A DNA stretch of 64,000 nucleotides, from NCBI GenBank assembly GCA_964627845.1, contig CAZVKL010000001.1, forward strand, positions 62,001 through 126,000, written 5' to 3'. Below the pieces are notes generated by a model, which had not been told where the DNA came from, did not search any database, and was given only the letters and a program-made list of their open reading frames with translations. This DNA comes from DUUI01 sp964627845. GTDB lineage: Bacteria; Bacillota_I; Bacilli_A; Erysipelotrichales; Erysipelotrichaceae. Within the stretch, counting starts at the first letter, position 1, and every line of letters begins with the position of its first letter. The position numbers and the translations under genes were made by a program. Positions 26,042 through 35,234 of this stretch are shown here, piece by piece.

Positions 26042-26931
26042 GTTTTAAGTCTGGCTTTGTTGCATTAATAGGCTTACCAAATACAGGGAAATCCACACTT
26101 CTAAATCAAATATTTAATAAGAAAATTGCGATTGTATCAGACAAACCACAAACAACTCGAAATGCGATTCGAGGTATTTTAAATGATGAGAACTACCAAA
26201 TCGTCTTTATTGATACACCTGGGATTCATGATCCTCAAGATGAATTTGGTCGTTTTTTAAATCGCGAATCATATTCCAATATTGAAGGAGCAGACTTAGT
26301 TTACTTCTTAATCGACGCCACAAAACCAATGCGTAAAAAACAAATTGAAGTGTTAGAAAGAATTCAACAATCGTATTCTGAAATCCCAATTTTTGGCATT
26401 ATTAATAAGATTGATTTAATTAATCAACCACAATTAATTAGTTTGTTGGATTATTTAAATGAGTCATTTAAATTTGATGAGCTGATACCTATTTCTGCCT
26501 TAGAAAATGATAATATTACGACTTTACTCGAGTTAACACTCCAACAATTAGAAGAGGGACCAGCATTCTTTAGTGAAGAGGATGAGGTTGATTACACGTT
26601 AAGTTTTCAAATCTCCGAAATCATTCGAGAAAAGATTCTGTATATGATGAAACAAGAACTGCCACATCAAATAGGGGTGGTTGTTGAATCGATCGAACAA
26701 GAAAAGGATGACATGACAATCTATGCCAAGATTATTGTGTCGAGTGCTAGTCAAAAACCAATTCTTATTGGCAAACAAGGGTCGATGATTAAAAAAATTC
26801 GAGTCATGGCAACCAAAGAATTAAGAAATTTATTGAATCGTAAAATTGATTTAGAACTCTTTGTTTCTGTTGAACCGGATTGGCGAAATAAAAGCCATCA
26901 TTTAAAGGAACTTGGCTATAATCATGAATGA
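26038..26931 (+). CDS. era: GTPase Era
   Basis: Ribosome assembly GTPase that binds the 3' end of 16S rRNA. 297 residues: G domain with GLPNTGKSTLLN, DTPGIHDP and NKID, then a KH domain with PILIGKQGSMIKKI. It overlaps cdd upstream and recO downstream. Confidence 0.97.
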   Translation: MSFKSGFVALIGLPNTGKSTLLNQIFNKKIAIVSDKPQTTRNAIRGILNDENYQIVFIDTPGIHDPQDEFGRFLNRESYSNIEGADLVYFLIDATKPMRKKQIEVLERIQQSYSEIPIFGIINKIDLINQPQLISLLDYLNESFKFDELIPISALENDNITTLLELTLQQLEEGPAFFSEEDEVDYTLSFQISEIIREKILYMMKQELPHQIGVVVESIEQEKDDMTIYAKIIVSSASQKPILIGKQGSMIKKIRVMATKELRNLLNRKIDLELFVSVEPDWRNKSHHLKELGYNHE

Positions 26932-27622
26932 GGTCATTGATGAGGGCTATATCTTAAATACAAAAACCTACAAAGAAGCGGATGCCATGATGTGGGTCTA
27001 TTTGAAGGACTCTGGTTTAAAACATTTTATCTATAAGGGGTATTTTAAACCAGGTTCAAAACGCTTAGCGAGTGGTTTATCCTTTCATTTGTATCAGTTT
27101 AAGTTTAAAGATAAAGTGTCACTCATTACACCCATCGAAATTGTCACGAAGAAAGCATATCATCAACTAACTCAGAATATGCAAGTCGTGGCTTTGGCCC
27201 AAATTATTAATAGTATCTATTTACAATTTCATCAACACCTTAGTTATTCACTTTATCAGTGGACCATTGAAGCATTCAATGATTTTGATAATGAGCGTTT
27301 AGTACTTTGTCTATTCTTAGTTGATTGTCTAAATCAGATGGGCTTACAGCCATTTGTGGATGGAGATGTGAAAACAAATCAATCCCAAGTGAATCATTTT
27401 GATATTAAGGCGGGTGGAATGATCTATCGACCGATTAAAAGTATTTACAATGTTGAAGAATTAAGACTTATTAGACAACTATTTAAGGCAAAGCCCTCAA
27501 ATTATAGTATAATAAGCAATGCCCATATTGATCTAAGAATAGTTGGCTTAATCGTCGACTATTTTGAATATCATACATCGTTTCATTTAAATGGCTACCA
27601 TTTTTATTTAGATTTACTGTAG
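26924..27622 (+). CDS. recO: DNA repair protein RecO
   Basis: Mediator that loads RecA with RecR. 232 residues: an N-terminal OB fold (EVIDEGYILNTKTYKEADAM) and a helical C-terminal domain. The Cys4 zinc motif usual in the C-terminal domain is absent, and the corresponding region (DVKTNQSQVNHFDIKAGGMI) has no cysteine. Start at ATG 26924, which matches the family N-terminus; the nearest AAAGGA is 14 bases away, so TTG 26912 is possible. Overlaps era by 8 bases. Confidence 0.9.
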   Translation: MNEVIDEGYILNTKTYKEADAMMWVYLKDSGLKHFIYKGYFKPGSKRLASGLSFHLYQFKFKDKVSLITPIEIVTKKAYHQLTQNMQVVALAQIINSIYLQFHQHLSYSLYQWTIEAFNDFDNERLVLCLFLVDCLNQMGLQPFVDGDVKTNQSQVNHFDIKAGGMIYRPIKSIYNVEELRLIRQLFKAKPSNYSIISNAHIDLRIVGLIVDYFEYHTSFHLNGYHFYLDLL

Positions 27623-27630
27623 GAGGATTT

Positions 27631-28998
27631 ATGTCTAACAAAAATTTTGAAACAATATCATCGCATCTAAGACAGACAGGTTTTGTCTATCCTGGTTCAC
27701 AAATTTATGGAGGTTTATCAAACACTTGGGATTTTGGACCATTAGGTGTTGAATTTAAGGATTCGATTAAAAATCTATGGTGGAAGAAGTTTATTCATCA
27801 AATACCTGAAAACGTCGGCATTCAATCGGCTATTTTAATGAATCCAAAGGTATGGGAGGCTTCTGGTCACCTCGATACATTTGCGGATCCTCTAATGGAC
27901 TGTAAAGCATGTAAAACACGTCACAGAGCCGATAAATTAATAGAAGATAAATTTCCAGAAGTAAATGCTGGCGCATTTGATTTAAAAGAAATGGAAGCCT
28001 ATATTGACCAACACGATATTAATTGTCCAAATTGTGGTAAACATGATTTTACCAACATTCGTCAATTTAATTTAATGTTTAAAACCTTCCAAGGGGTTAC
28101 TGAAGAATCAAGTTCAACCATTTATTTACGTCCTGAAACCGCTCAAGGAATGTTTGTTAACTATAAGAATGTTCAACGCTCATCTAGAAAAAAGATTCCT
28201 TTTGGAATTGGACAAATAGGTAAAGCGTTCAGAAATGAAATTACACCGGGACAAATGATATTTAGAACGCGTGAATTTGAACAAATGGAACTCGAATTCT
28301 TTTGTAAACCAGGAACTGATTTAGAATGGTATGAATTCTATAAGAACCTTTGTATGGAATTCTTAATTGAACTTGGTTTAAAGGCAGAACACTTACGATT
28401 TAGAGATCATGACCAAGATGAGCTATCGCACTATTCAATTGCGACCGCCGACATTGAATATTTATTCCCTTGGGGTTGGGATGAATTATGGGGGATAGCC
28501 GATCGATCTGACTATGACTTAAGACAACACCAAGAGCATTCTAAAGAAAACATGGAATACCTTGATCCAGAAACCAACGAACGTTATATTCCTTATTGTG
28601 TGGAACCCTCTGTTGGTGTGGAGCGTTTAATGTTAGCATTATTATGCGAAGCCTATCAAGAAGAACAATTGGAAAATGATTCTAGAGTTGTTTTGAAATT
28701 AGACCCGAAAGTGGCACCCTATAAAGTTGCTATTTTGCCATTGTCTAAAAAATTAAGTGAACAAGCCAAGGAAGTGTATAAACAATTATCATCTGAATTC
28801 TTAGTTGACTATGATGAGAGTGGTTCGATAGGGAAGCGTTATCGTCGTCAAGACCAAATTGGGACACCATTTTGTGTAACGGTGGACTTTGATACATTAG
28901 AAGATAATAGTGTCACCATTCGATATCGAGATTCAATGGAACAAGAAAGAATTCCAATGGATCAACTAATCTCAAAAATTAAAAAAATGGTTGAATGA
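27631..28998 (+). CDS. glyS: Glycyl-tRNA synthetase
   Basis: Class II dimeric glycyl-tRNA synthetase (GlyQS type), 455 residues. Visible are the motif YGGLSNTWDFGPLGVE, two CxxC pairs (CKACKTRH and CPNCGKHDF) in the insertion, motif 2 FRNEITPGQMIFRTREFEQMELEFF and motif 3 CVEPSVGVERLM, with an anticodon-binding C-terminal domain. This differs from the GlyQ/GlyS heterotetramer of Bacillus at the same locus. AGGAGG precedes the ATG. Confidence 0.97.
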   Translation: MSNKNFETISSHLRQTGFVYPGSQIYGGLSNTWDFGPLGVEFKDSIKNLWWKKFIHQIPENVGIQSAILMNPKVWEASGHLDTFADPLMDCKACKTRHRADKLIEDKFPEVNAGAFDLKEMEAYIDQHDINCPNCGKHDFTNIRQFNLMFKTFQGVTEESSSTIYLRPETAQGMFVNYKNVQRSSRKKIPFGIGQIGKAFRNEITPGQMIFRTREFEQMELEFFCKPGTDLEWYEFYKNLCMEFLIELGLKAEHLRFRDHDQDELSHYSIATADIEYLFPWGWDELWGIADRSDYDLRQHQEHSKENMEYLDPETNERYIPYCVEPSVGVERLMLALLCEAYQEEQLENDSRVVLKLDPKVAPYKVAILPLSKKLSEQAKEVYKQLSSEFLVDYDESGSIGKRYRRQDQIGTPFCVTVDFDTLEDNSVTIRYRDSMEQERIPMDQLISKIKKMVE

Positions 28999-30773
28999 AA
29001 AGACTAACTCAAGAAGAAATCACACAGATTAGAGAAAAGGTTAATATTGTTGATGTTATATCAAACTATATTCCTTTAGAGAAGGCGGGCAGTAACTTTA
29101 AAGCAATCTGTCCTTTTCATGATGACCATGATCCATCGCTCTCTGTAAATGTTGATAAACAGATTTTTAAATGCTTTGTTTGTGGTGAAGGTGGCAATGT
29201 TTTCAGTTTTATTCAAAAATATGAACAAATTTCTTTTATTGAATCGGTCCAAAAAGTAGGGGAGTTAATTGGTTTTGACTTTAGTGATTATTCAATTGAA
29301 ACAGTCAAGCCACAAATTGATCAACGGATTGCCCGTTATTACAAATTAATGGATGAAGCGCAGCGTTACCTTGAATATACTTTAAATAACAATAAAGACG
29401 ATCATGTCAAATCGTTTTTAACTAAGCGAAATTTAGATAATGAGATAATTGATGAGTTTAAGCTTGGTTATGCTGATCCACAATTTCCATTAGCTCAGTA
29501 TCTCCTTAAAAAGGGGTATAAACTAGATGAGATTGAAACCATTAATTTAGCCAAAGGACATGATTCAGGTCTTAGCGAGGTCTTTAATCATCGCATTGTC
29601 TTTCCAATTACAGATGATAAGAATCAGATTGTCGCTTATACAGCCCGAGCGCTTGATAATCATGGACCAAAATACATAAATAGTTCAACGAATCCGATCT
29701 ACCAAAAATCAAATGTTTTATATAACTATCCCAAGACTCAAGCACCTTTATTAAAAGAAAAACCGCTCATTATTGTTGAGGGGGTCATGGATGTGATTGC
29801 GTTTTATCGTGCGAATCTTCAAAAGGTCGTGGCAGTATTGGGAACGGCATTAAGTGATGTTCAGATTAATTTAATCAAACGACTAAATAGTGCTGTCATA
29901 TTAGCCTTTGATGGTGATGATGCTGGACAAGCAGCCATGATTAATATTGGTTCACAACTTCGTAGCAATCGCTTGGATGTAAGTATTATTAATAACAACA
30001 CAAAGCTTGATCCTGATGATATTATGAATCAACATTCCAAAGAAACACTCGTGGAGATGATTGATAAACCGATGCATTGGATGGAATTTGTTATAAAGTT
30101 TGCCAGCCAACGATATACCTTAACCTCCTATAATGCACGTAAACGGGTTCTTGAATTTTGTGTGGCCCACCTCATTAATGAGGATACACTTGATCAAAAT
30201 TATTTTGTGCAAAAGATTGCTGAAGTGACGCAGTTTAATAAAGAGATGGTTCTTCAACAGTTAAATCAAATTAAGCGTCCTGAACCACAACATCGAACAA
30301 GAGAAGTTCATCAACCTTTATCTACCAATCATATTCTTAAATCTGAAAAAGATGTCTTAGCTCATATTTTGGATGGAAAGAATTTTGCTCAAGAGTTTAA
30401 GCTAAATCTAGGGTATTTAATCGATCCTCAAGCAAATGATTTAGCACTCTTAATGACCAATTTATACAATTCTCGTGATACAATAGGAGTAGCCGACTGC
30501 TTAGATTTAAATTTAAGCCAGATTCAACAAGGACTCTTATTAGAGATTAGTGAAGAAAGTTTATACCAGTATCCTAAATCGTCGTCTCAATTAAGTGAAG
30601 CGATGAATTCTGTGAAATTAGCGGATATAAATAATCTTCTAAAAATTAATGACCAACGTATTCTAGAAACTTCTGATCTTAATCGGAAACTAGAATTACT
30701 TCAAGAGAAAACAAATTTATTACAACAACGTGATAAACTACTACAAGGAGATGAATATGGCAAAGAAATATAA
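28995..30773 (+). CDS. dnaG: DNA primase
   Basis: Makes RNA primers for replication. 592 residues: CHC2 zinc finger (CPFHDDHDPSLSV and KCFVCGEGG), TOPRIM catalytic core with EGVMDVIAFYRA and AFDGDDAGQAAM, and a helicase-binding C-terminal region. It overlaps glyS by four bases and rpoD by 17. Confidence 0.97.
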   Translation: MKRLTQEEITQIREKVNIVDVISNYIPLEKAGSNFKAICPFHDDHDPSLSVNVDKQIFKCFVCGEGGNVFSFIQKYEQISFIESVQKVGELIGFDFSDYSIETVKPQIDQRIARYYKLMDEAQRYLEYTLNNNKDDHVKSFLTKRNLDNEIIDEFKLGYADPQFPLAQYLLKKGYKLDEIETINLAKGHDSGLSEVFNHRIVFPITDDKNQIVAYTARALDNHGPKYINSSTNPIYQKSNVLYNYPKTQAPLLKEKPLIIVEGVMDVIAFYRANLQKVVAVLGTALSDVQINLIKRLNSAVILAFDGDDAGQAAMINIGSQLRSNRLDVSIINNNTKLDPDDIMNQHSKETLVEMIDKPMHWMEFVIKFASQRYTLTSYNARKRVLEFCVAHLINEDTLDQNYFVQKIAEVTQFNKEMVLQQLNQIKRPEPQHRTREVHQPLSTNHILKSEKDVLAHILDGKNFAQEFKLNLGYLIDPQANDLALLMTNLYNSRDTIGVADCLDLNLSQIQQGLLLEISEESLYQYPKSSSQLSEAMNSVKLADINNLLKINDQRILETSDLNRKLELLQEKTNLLQQRDKLLQGDEYGKEI

Positions 30774-32145
30774 AACACTTGATGATGTCAAGAAAGAGTT
30801 TAAAAACATTTATTCCAAAAAGAAAAAGTTAACCCAAGAACAGGTCGATAATGCCATTGACCATTTAGATTTAACAGATGATGATACAGAAGATTTATTT
30901 GAATGGTTTAATCAAAATAAAATTAAAATTTCAGATGATTTAGAAGAAATCGATGAAACAGAAGTCGTTGATCAGGTCGATAAAGAAAGTGCTGAGGATG
31001 ACGGAGATTATAGTGATGATTTTTTTACAGGTGAAGAAGGGGATGAACCTTTTGATGAATCTGTCAATACGGTAGATTTAGCCTCTTATGAAAACAAATC
31101 CATTAATGTTTCTAATGTAAAAATCAATGATCCAGTGAAAATCTATTTAAAAGAAATTGGCCGAGTCAATTTATTGTATGCAGAAGATGAACCAGAAATT
31201 GCGAGACGTATTCAAGATGGTTTAAAAGCAGAAGAGCTTCTTTATCATATGTATAATGAGGTTGATGATGCTGAAAAAGATGATTTCTCTGATTTAGAAG
31301 AAGATGAAAGACCACCAATAGAGACCATTGTTCAATTCTTATTCAATTATTATGACTCAGATGCAGCCGCAGAATCGTATATTCAAAACTGTAATATGAC
31401 ACGTTTTGATGGTTTAGAGGCACGTCGTATTCTTATCTCAGCCAACCTACGTTTAGTCGTTTCAATCGCTAAAAAATATGTAGGACGAGGTATGTCTTTC
31501 TTAGATTTAATCCAAGAAGGAAATATGGGATTAGTTAAAGCGGTCGAAAAATTTGATTATACCAAAGGCTTCAAATTTTCAACCTATGCCACTTGGTGGA
31601 TAAGACAAGCAATCACTAGAGCTATTGCTGACCAAGCTAGAACCATCCGAATTCCAGTTCATATGGTAGAAACGATTAATAAACTGACTCGTATTCAAAG
31701 AAACTTAGTACAAACATTAGGAAGAGATCCTAGCGCTGAAGAAATCGCTGAAGAGATGGGCAATATCACCCCTGAAAAAGTACGAGATATCCAAAAAATA
31801 GCCATGGAACCTGTCTCATTAGAAACACCTATTGGTGAAGAAGATGATTCTCATCTTGGTGACTTTATTGAAGACAAAGATATTATTTCACCAAGCTCAT
31901 ATGCGAATAACGAACTCTTAAAGAATGAAATTAATATGGTCCTTGAAGGCTTAACTGAGCGTGAAGAAAAAGTATTACGTTTAAGATTTGGTTTATATGA
32001 TGGAAGAACTCGAACTCTAGAAGAAGTAGGCAAAGAGTTCAATGTGACTCGTGAGCGTATTCGTCAAATAGAAGCGAAAGCACTCCGCAAACTAAAACAT
32101 CCATCTCGTTCAAAACGTCTCAAAGACTTCCTAGATCGTAGCTAA
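30757..32145 (+). CDS. rpoD: Primary RNA polymerase sigma factor (SigA/RpoD)
   Basis: Housekeeping sigma factor, 462 residues. Region 1.1 and an acidic stretch come first, then region 2 with SFLDLIQEGNMGLVKAVEKFDYTKG (split by position) and FSTYATWWIRQAI, region 3, and region 4 with VTRERIRQIEAKALRKL. Start is ATG 30757, six bases after AAGGAG; ATG 30751 lies too close to that site. The dnaG-rpoD-trmK order is conserved in Firmicutes. Confidence 0.97.
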   Translation: MAKKYKTLDDVKKEFKNIYSKKKKLTQEQVDNAIDHLDLTDDDTEDLFEWFNQNKIKISDDLEEIDETEVVDQVDKESAEDDGDYSDDFFTGEEGDEPFDESVNTVDLASYENKSINVSNVKINDPVKIYLKEIGRVNLLYAEDEPEIARRIQDGLKAEELLYHMYNEVDDAEKDDFSDLEEDERPPIETIVQFLFNYYDSDAAAESYIQNCNMTRFDGLEARRILISANLRLVVSIAKKYVGRGMSFLDLIQEGNMGLVKAVEKFDYTKGFKFSTYATWWIRQAITRAIADQARTIRIPVHMVETINKLTRIQRNLVQTLGRDPSAEEIAEEMGNITPEKVRDIQKIAMEPVSLETPIGEEDDSHLGDFIEDKDIISPSSYANNELLKNEINMVLEGLTEREEKVLRLRFGLYDGRTRTLEEVGKEFNVTRERIRQIEAKALRKLKHPSRSKRLKDFLDRS

Positions 32146-32810
32146 TGGCGCTCTCTAAACGATTACAGTCTATTTTAAGCATGATTGAACCTTGTCATCG
32201 ATTATTAGATATAGGGAGTGATCATGCTTTACTCTGTATTGAGGCGATTAAACAGAATAAAGCCAAGTATGCGATTGCAGCAGATAATAAACCTGGTCCA
32301 ATCTCAAAAGCGATTAAAAATATTGAGACCCATCAATTACTGGATAAAGTTACTCCAGTGTTATCCGATGGCGCAACCAACATTGAACAACAAGCGGATT
32401 GCATCGTTGTCGCAGGTTTAGGTGCTGAAACAATTATTAACATTATTGAACAATCGCCAGATAACTTTAAACAAGCAAATCAACTTATCTTCAGTCCTCA
32501 TTCTAAAGTAGAACTGCTTCGAAAATATTTGTATAACAACGGCTATAAAATTATCAAAGAACAACTTGTCTATGATGATAAATATTATGTGATGATTTGC
32601 GCTATCTACACTGACGACAATCTACCTTATACACTTGATAAGATGTATTTAGGGCAATTAAAAAAAGATGTTCTCTATCCAGAATGGATTGAACATCTAA
32701 CTCGATATTATAAATCTTTAACGATTAAAAATAATGAGTATAACTCGATTTATCAACTTTTTAATCAAGAATACGATCGTATTCAATCGGTGGGAATGGA
32801 TGAGGATTAG
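32145..32810 (+). CDS. trmK: tRNA (adenine(22)-N1)-methyltransferase TrmK
   Basis: SAM-dependent methyltransferase for A22 of tRNA in Gram-positive bacteria. 221 residues with the Rossmann motif LLDIGSDHALLCIEAI, the ADNKPGPIS turn and VVAGLGAETI. It overlaps rpoD by one base. Its last 50 bases overlap the 3' end of the convergent ispH gene. Confidence 0.93.
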   Translation: MALSKRLQSILSMIEPCHRLLDIGSDHALLCIEAIKQNKAKYAIAADNKPGPISKAIKNIETHQLLDKVTPVLSDGATNIEQQADCIVVAGLGAETIINIIEQSPDNFKQANQLIFSPHSKVELLRKYLYNNGYKIIKEQLVYDDKYYVMICAIYTDDNLPYTLDKMYLGQLKKDVLYPEWIEHLTRYYKSLTIKNNEYNSIYQLFNQEYDRIQSVGMDED

Positions 32811-33833
32811 CTAAGTTTAGCTCACGCATATAATTGACTACCATATTGGTTAAGTAATTAGGGGTGGAGGCTCCCGAAGTAATTCCGATTCTCCAATCAT
32901 TGTTTAGTTGGGAGATATCGAGTTGGTGGAGGGATTCAATCTTAAAGATATGTTGAATGCCATGGTTTGCGCCAATTTTGGCTAGCATTGCCGTATTATT
33001 GGATGTAGGGTCCCCAACCANNNNNNNNNNNNNNNNNNNNNNNNNNNNNNNNNNNNNNNNNNNNNNNNNNNNNNNNNNNNNNNNNNNNNNNNNNNNNNNN
33101 NNNNNNNNNNNNNNNNNNNNTTTGCGCCAATTTTGGCTAGCATTGCCGTATTATTGGATGTAGGGTCCCCAACCACAATCAGAGCATCTAAATCTTGTTG
33201 TTTTATAATTGCCTCTTGTCGAGAACGCGTTGCAAAACAAATTTCATTGTTAACATCGGCATGTGGATATTTATCAACAATTGCTTGTAGTATTTGTTGG
33301 ATTTCTAACGTTGACAAGGTTGTTTGATTGGTCACCATAATGGGTTTACTAACATCTAAATGTAATAAATTGACATCTTGAATACTGGTAATAAAGTGAA
33401 TCTGATCAAAGGTTTCAGTGACTGCCAGCGCTTCAGGATGTTTGTCTTTACCCACATAAATCACTTGTGTGCCTGCATTAATAGCATCTTGGATTAAATC
33501 ATGAGTCGATGAGACATCTTCACAGGTTGCATCGAGAACTTGAAGACCTTTTTCATGAGCGCTTTGTCTAACTTTGTCTGACACACCGTGCGCAGAAAAA
33601 ATAACGATTCCATCTTGTATTTCATCTAAGAGTTGTAATCTTGATTTGCGTGGATCATTAACCGTCATTATGTTTCGCTTTTTTAAAGCTTCCACAATGT
33701 AGTGATTATGGACCAGTGATCCAAGTATATGAATAGGGGTCTGTGGGTGGGTCTCACGAGCCTTCTTCGCAAGAATTATGGCTCGAATGACGCCTTTACA
33801 GTATCCTCTAGGTTTTATATCTATAATTTCCAT
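32761..33833 (-). CDS. ispH: 4-hydroxy-3-methylbut-2-enyl diphosphate reductase, interrupted only by an assembly gap
   Basis: Last enzyme of the MEP isoprenoid pathway, an iron-sulfur protein. The 100-N gap (33021-33120) falls inside the gene, but the 55 bases on each side of it are identical. Deleting the gap and one copy gives 918 bases, a continuous 305-residue frame. The three cluster cysteines are in RGYCKGV, DATCEDVSS and NEICFATRSRQ. SAHGVS, TNQTTLS, DPTSNNTAML and TSGASTPNYL are also present, so the enzyme looks functional. It is convergent with trmK and divergent from the DEAD-box helicase gene. Confidence 0.9.
32966..33020. repeat. Left copy of the 55-bp repeat flanking the gap
   Basis: Identical to 33121-33175. 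It is most simply the unmerged overlap of two contigs. Confidence 0.9.
33021..33120. other. Assembly gap of 100 N
   Basis: Exactly 100 unknown bases, a conventional placeholder length. The flanking duplicate suggests that no real sequence is missing. Confidence 0.97.
33121..33175. repeat. Right copy of the 55-bp repeat flanking the gap
   Basis: Identical to 32966-33020, lying directly against the gap inside ispH. Confidence 0.9.
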
Positions 33834-33852
33834 TTTCTATCTCCGTGTAGAT

Positions 33853-33882
33853 AATATACCATAGTTTTGGTTATGGTATAAT
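33853..33882. promoter_or_regulatory. Back-to-back extended -10 promoters for ispH and the helicase
   Basis: A 9-bp perfect inverted repeat (33855-33863 and 33872-33880) contains TGGTATAAT toward the helicase (33874-33882) and TGGTATATT toward ispH (33861-33853). The symmetry can be explained by the two promoters, though an operator is possible. Confidence 0.6.
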
Positions 33883-33905
33883 GTTGATGCAAAGGATGAC
33901 ATCGT

Positions 33906-35234
33906 ATGAAACAACTATTACAAGAAAAAGCGCAATCATTATTTAAGTTCTTAGAATTTAATGAATTGACTGCAATACAACAATTTACTTATCAAAAAAT
34001 CATGAATCATGATGATTTAATTGTCCAATCAGCCACTGGCTCTGGTAAAACGCATGCTTTTTTGTTTCCATTAATGGACCAAATTGATACAAGCAAGAAT
34101 TATACTCAAGCAATTATCATCGCACCAACCAGGGAATTGGCGATGCAAATTCATCGTTTCGCAACGGACATGAAACAAGTCGATGATAAATTGACACTTG
34201 CTTTATTGATTGGGGGGAAAGATCGATTAGAGAATGTTGAAGAAGCTCATATTGTGATTGGGACACCAGGGCGACTTCAAGATGAATTTAGTTCTGGTAT
34301 GTTATTAGCTCAAAATGCGAAACATGTTATTTTAGATGAAGCCGATATGATTTGGGAATATGGTTTTATCGATGAATTAGCGGATGTGATTAACCGGATT
34401 AATCAACCATTTCAATTTTTAATTTTCTCAGCAACAATCCCTGATGAACTCCAAGCTTTTGTGAGAAAAGCGATGACAAATCCTCAAACAATTGTGAACA
34501 AAGAGAAGAGTGAGTACAACCCAAAGATTAATCACATTTTAATTCAAGCTGTTGAAAAAGATGTCGTGCAATCAATTTTAGAAGTCATGGCTTCAGTTCA
34601 AATGTCTGGTTGTATTATTTTTAGTAATACCAGAGAACAAGCGGCTGAAATTTCTGATCGATTATCAGAATATGGTGTTAATGTTTTAGAACTACATGGT
34701 GATTTATCGCCTCGTAAACGAAAACAAACACTGAATAGACTGTTTGATCAAAAACATTTTACGTTGGTTGCGACAGATATTGCGGCTAGAGGTTTAGACC
34801 TACCTTATGTGAGTCATGTTATCTCTGTTGGTTTACCATCTCATTTAGATTTTTATTTTCATCGTGCAGGACGCTCTTCACGAGCAGGACGAGAGGGAAC
34901 TTCCATTGTTTTAGTGGATCAAAGTCATCGTCAAGCTGTTTCTAAACTGATATCAATGGGAATTGAATTTCTTTACAAAAAGATTGATGAAAAAACGATG
35001 GTTGATGCGCGTAACTTTTATGAAAAGAAAACGTATCATAAAAAAATCGATCCTGAGATTACTCAAATTCTGAATCGCAAAAAAGTTAAAGTAAAACCAA
35101 ATTATAAAAAGAAAAGAAAACAGGCCATTGCTGATTTACACCGTAAAAAACGTCGTGAAATGATTCAAAGGGAAATTAATGAACAGAAAAAAGAACGAGC
35201 CAAAGCCCGTTCTAAAGCAAAACAACAAGATTAA
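33906..35234 (+). CDS. DEAD-box RNA helicase (CshB-like)
   Basis: ATP-dependent RNA helicase, 442 residues. Motifs in order: FNELTAIQQFTYQ (Q motif), ATGSGKTHAFLFP, APTRELAMQ, TPGRL, LDEADMIWE (a DEAD box), SATIPDE, then the second RecA lobe with VATDIAARGLDLP and HRAGRSSRAGREG. The tail is Lys/Arg-rich. In Bacillus cshB lies in the same trmK-ispG neighbourhood, which supports this assignment. It overlaps the convergent ispG by four bases. Confidence 0.93.
   Translation: MKQLLQEKAQSLFKFLEFNELTAIQQFTYQKIMNHDDLIVQSATGSGKTHAFLFPLMDQIDTSKNYTQAIIIAPTRELAMQIHRFATDMKQVDDKLTLALLIGGKDRLENVEEAHIVIGTPGRLQDEFSSGMLLAQNAKHVILDEADMIWEYGFIDELADVINRINQPFQFLIFSATIPDELQAFVRKAMTNPQTIVNKEKSEYNPKINHILIQAVEKDVVQSILEVMASVQMSGCIIFSNTREQAAEISDRLSEYGVNVLELHGDLSPRKRKQTLNRLFDQKHFTLVATDIAARGLDLPYVSHVISVGLPSHLDFYFHRAGRSSRAGREGTSIVLVDQSHRQAVSKLISMGIEFLYKKIDEKTMVDARNFYEKKTYHKKIDPEITQILNRKKVKVKPNYKKKRKQAIADLHRKKRREMIQREINEQKKERAKARSKAKQQD

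Noticed and set aside
27600..27631. T-box riboswitch upstream of glyS
   Set aside because: Only 8 bases separate recO and glyS, and no T-box sequence is present.
32957..33163. Open frame on the plus strand running through the N-run
   Set aside because: It exists only because N codons are not stops; the true gene is ispH on the minus strand.
32966..33175. 55-bp direct repeat as a target-site duplication of a mobile element
   Set aside because: Nothing but a 100-N placeholder lies between the copies, and removing one copy restores ispH, so contig overlap is the simpler explanation.
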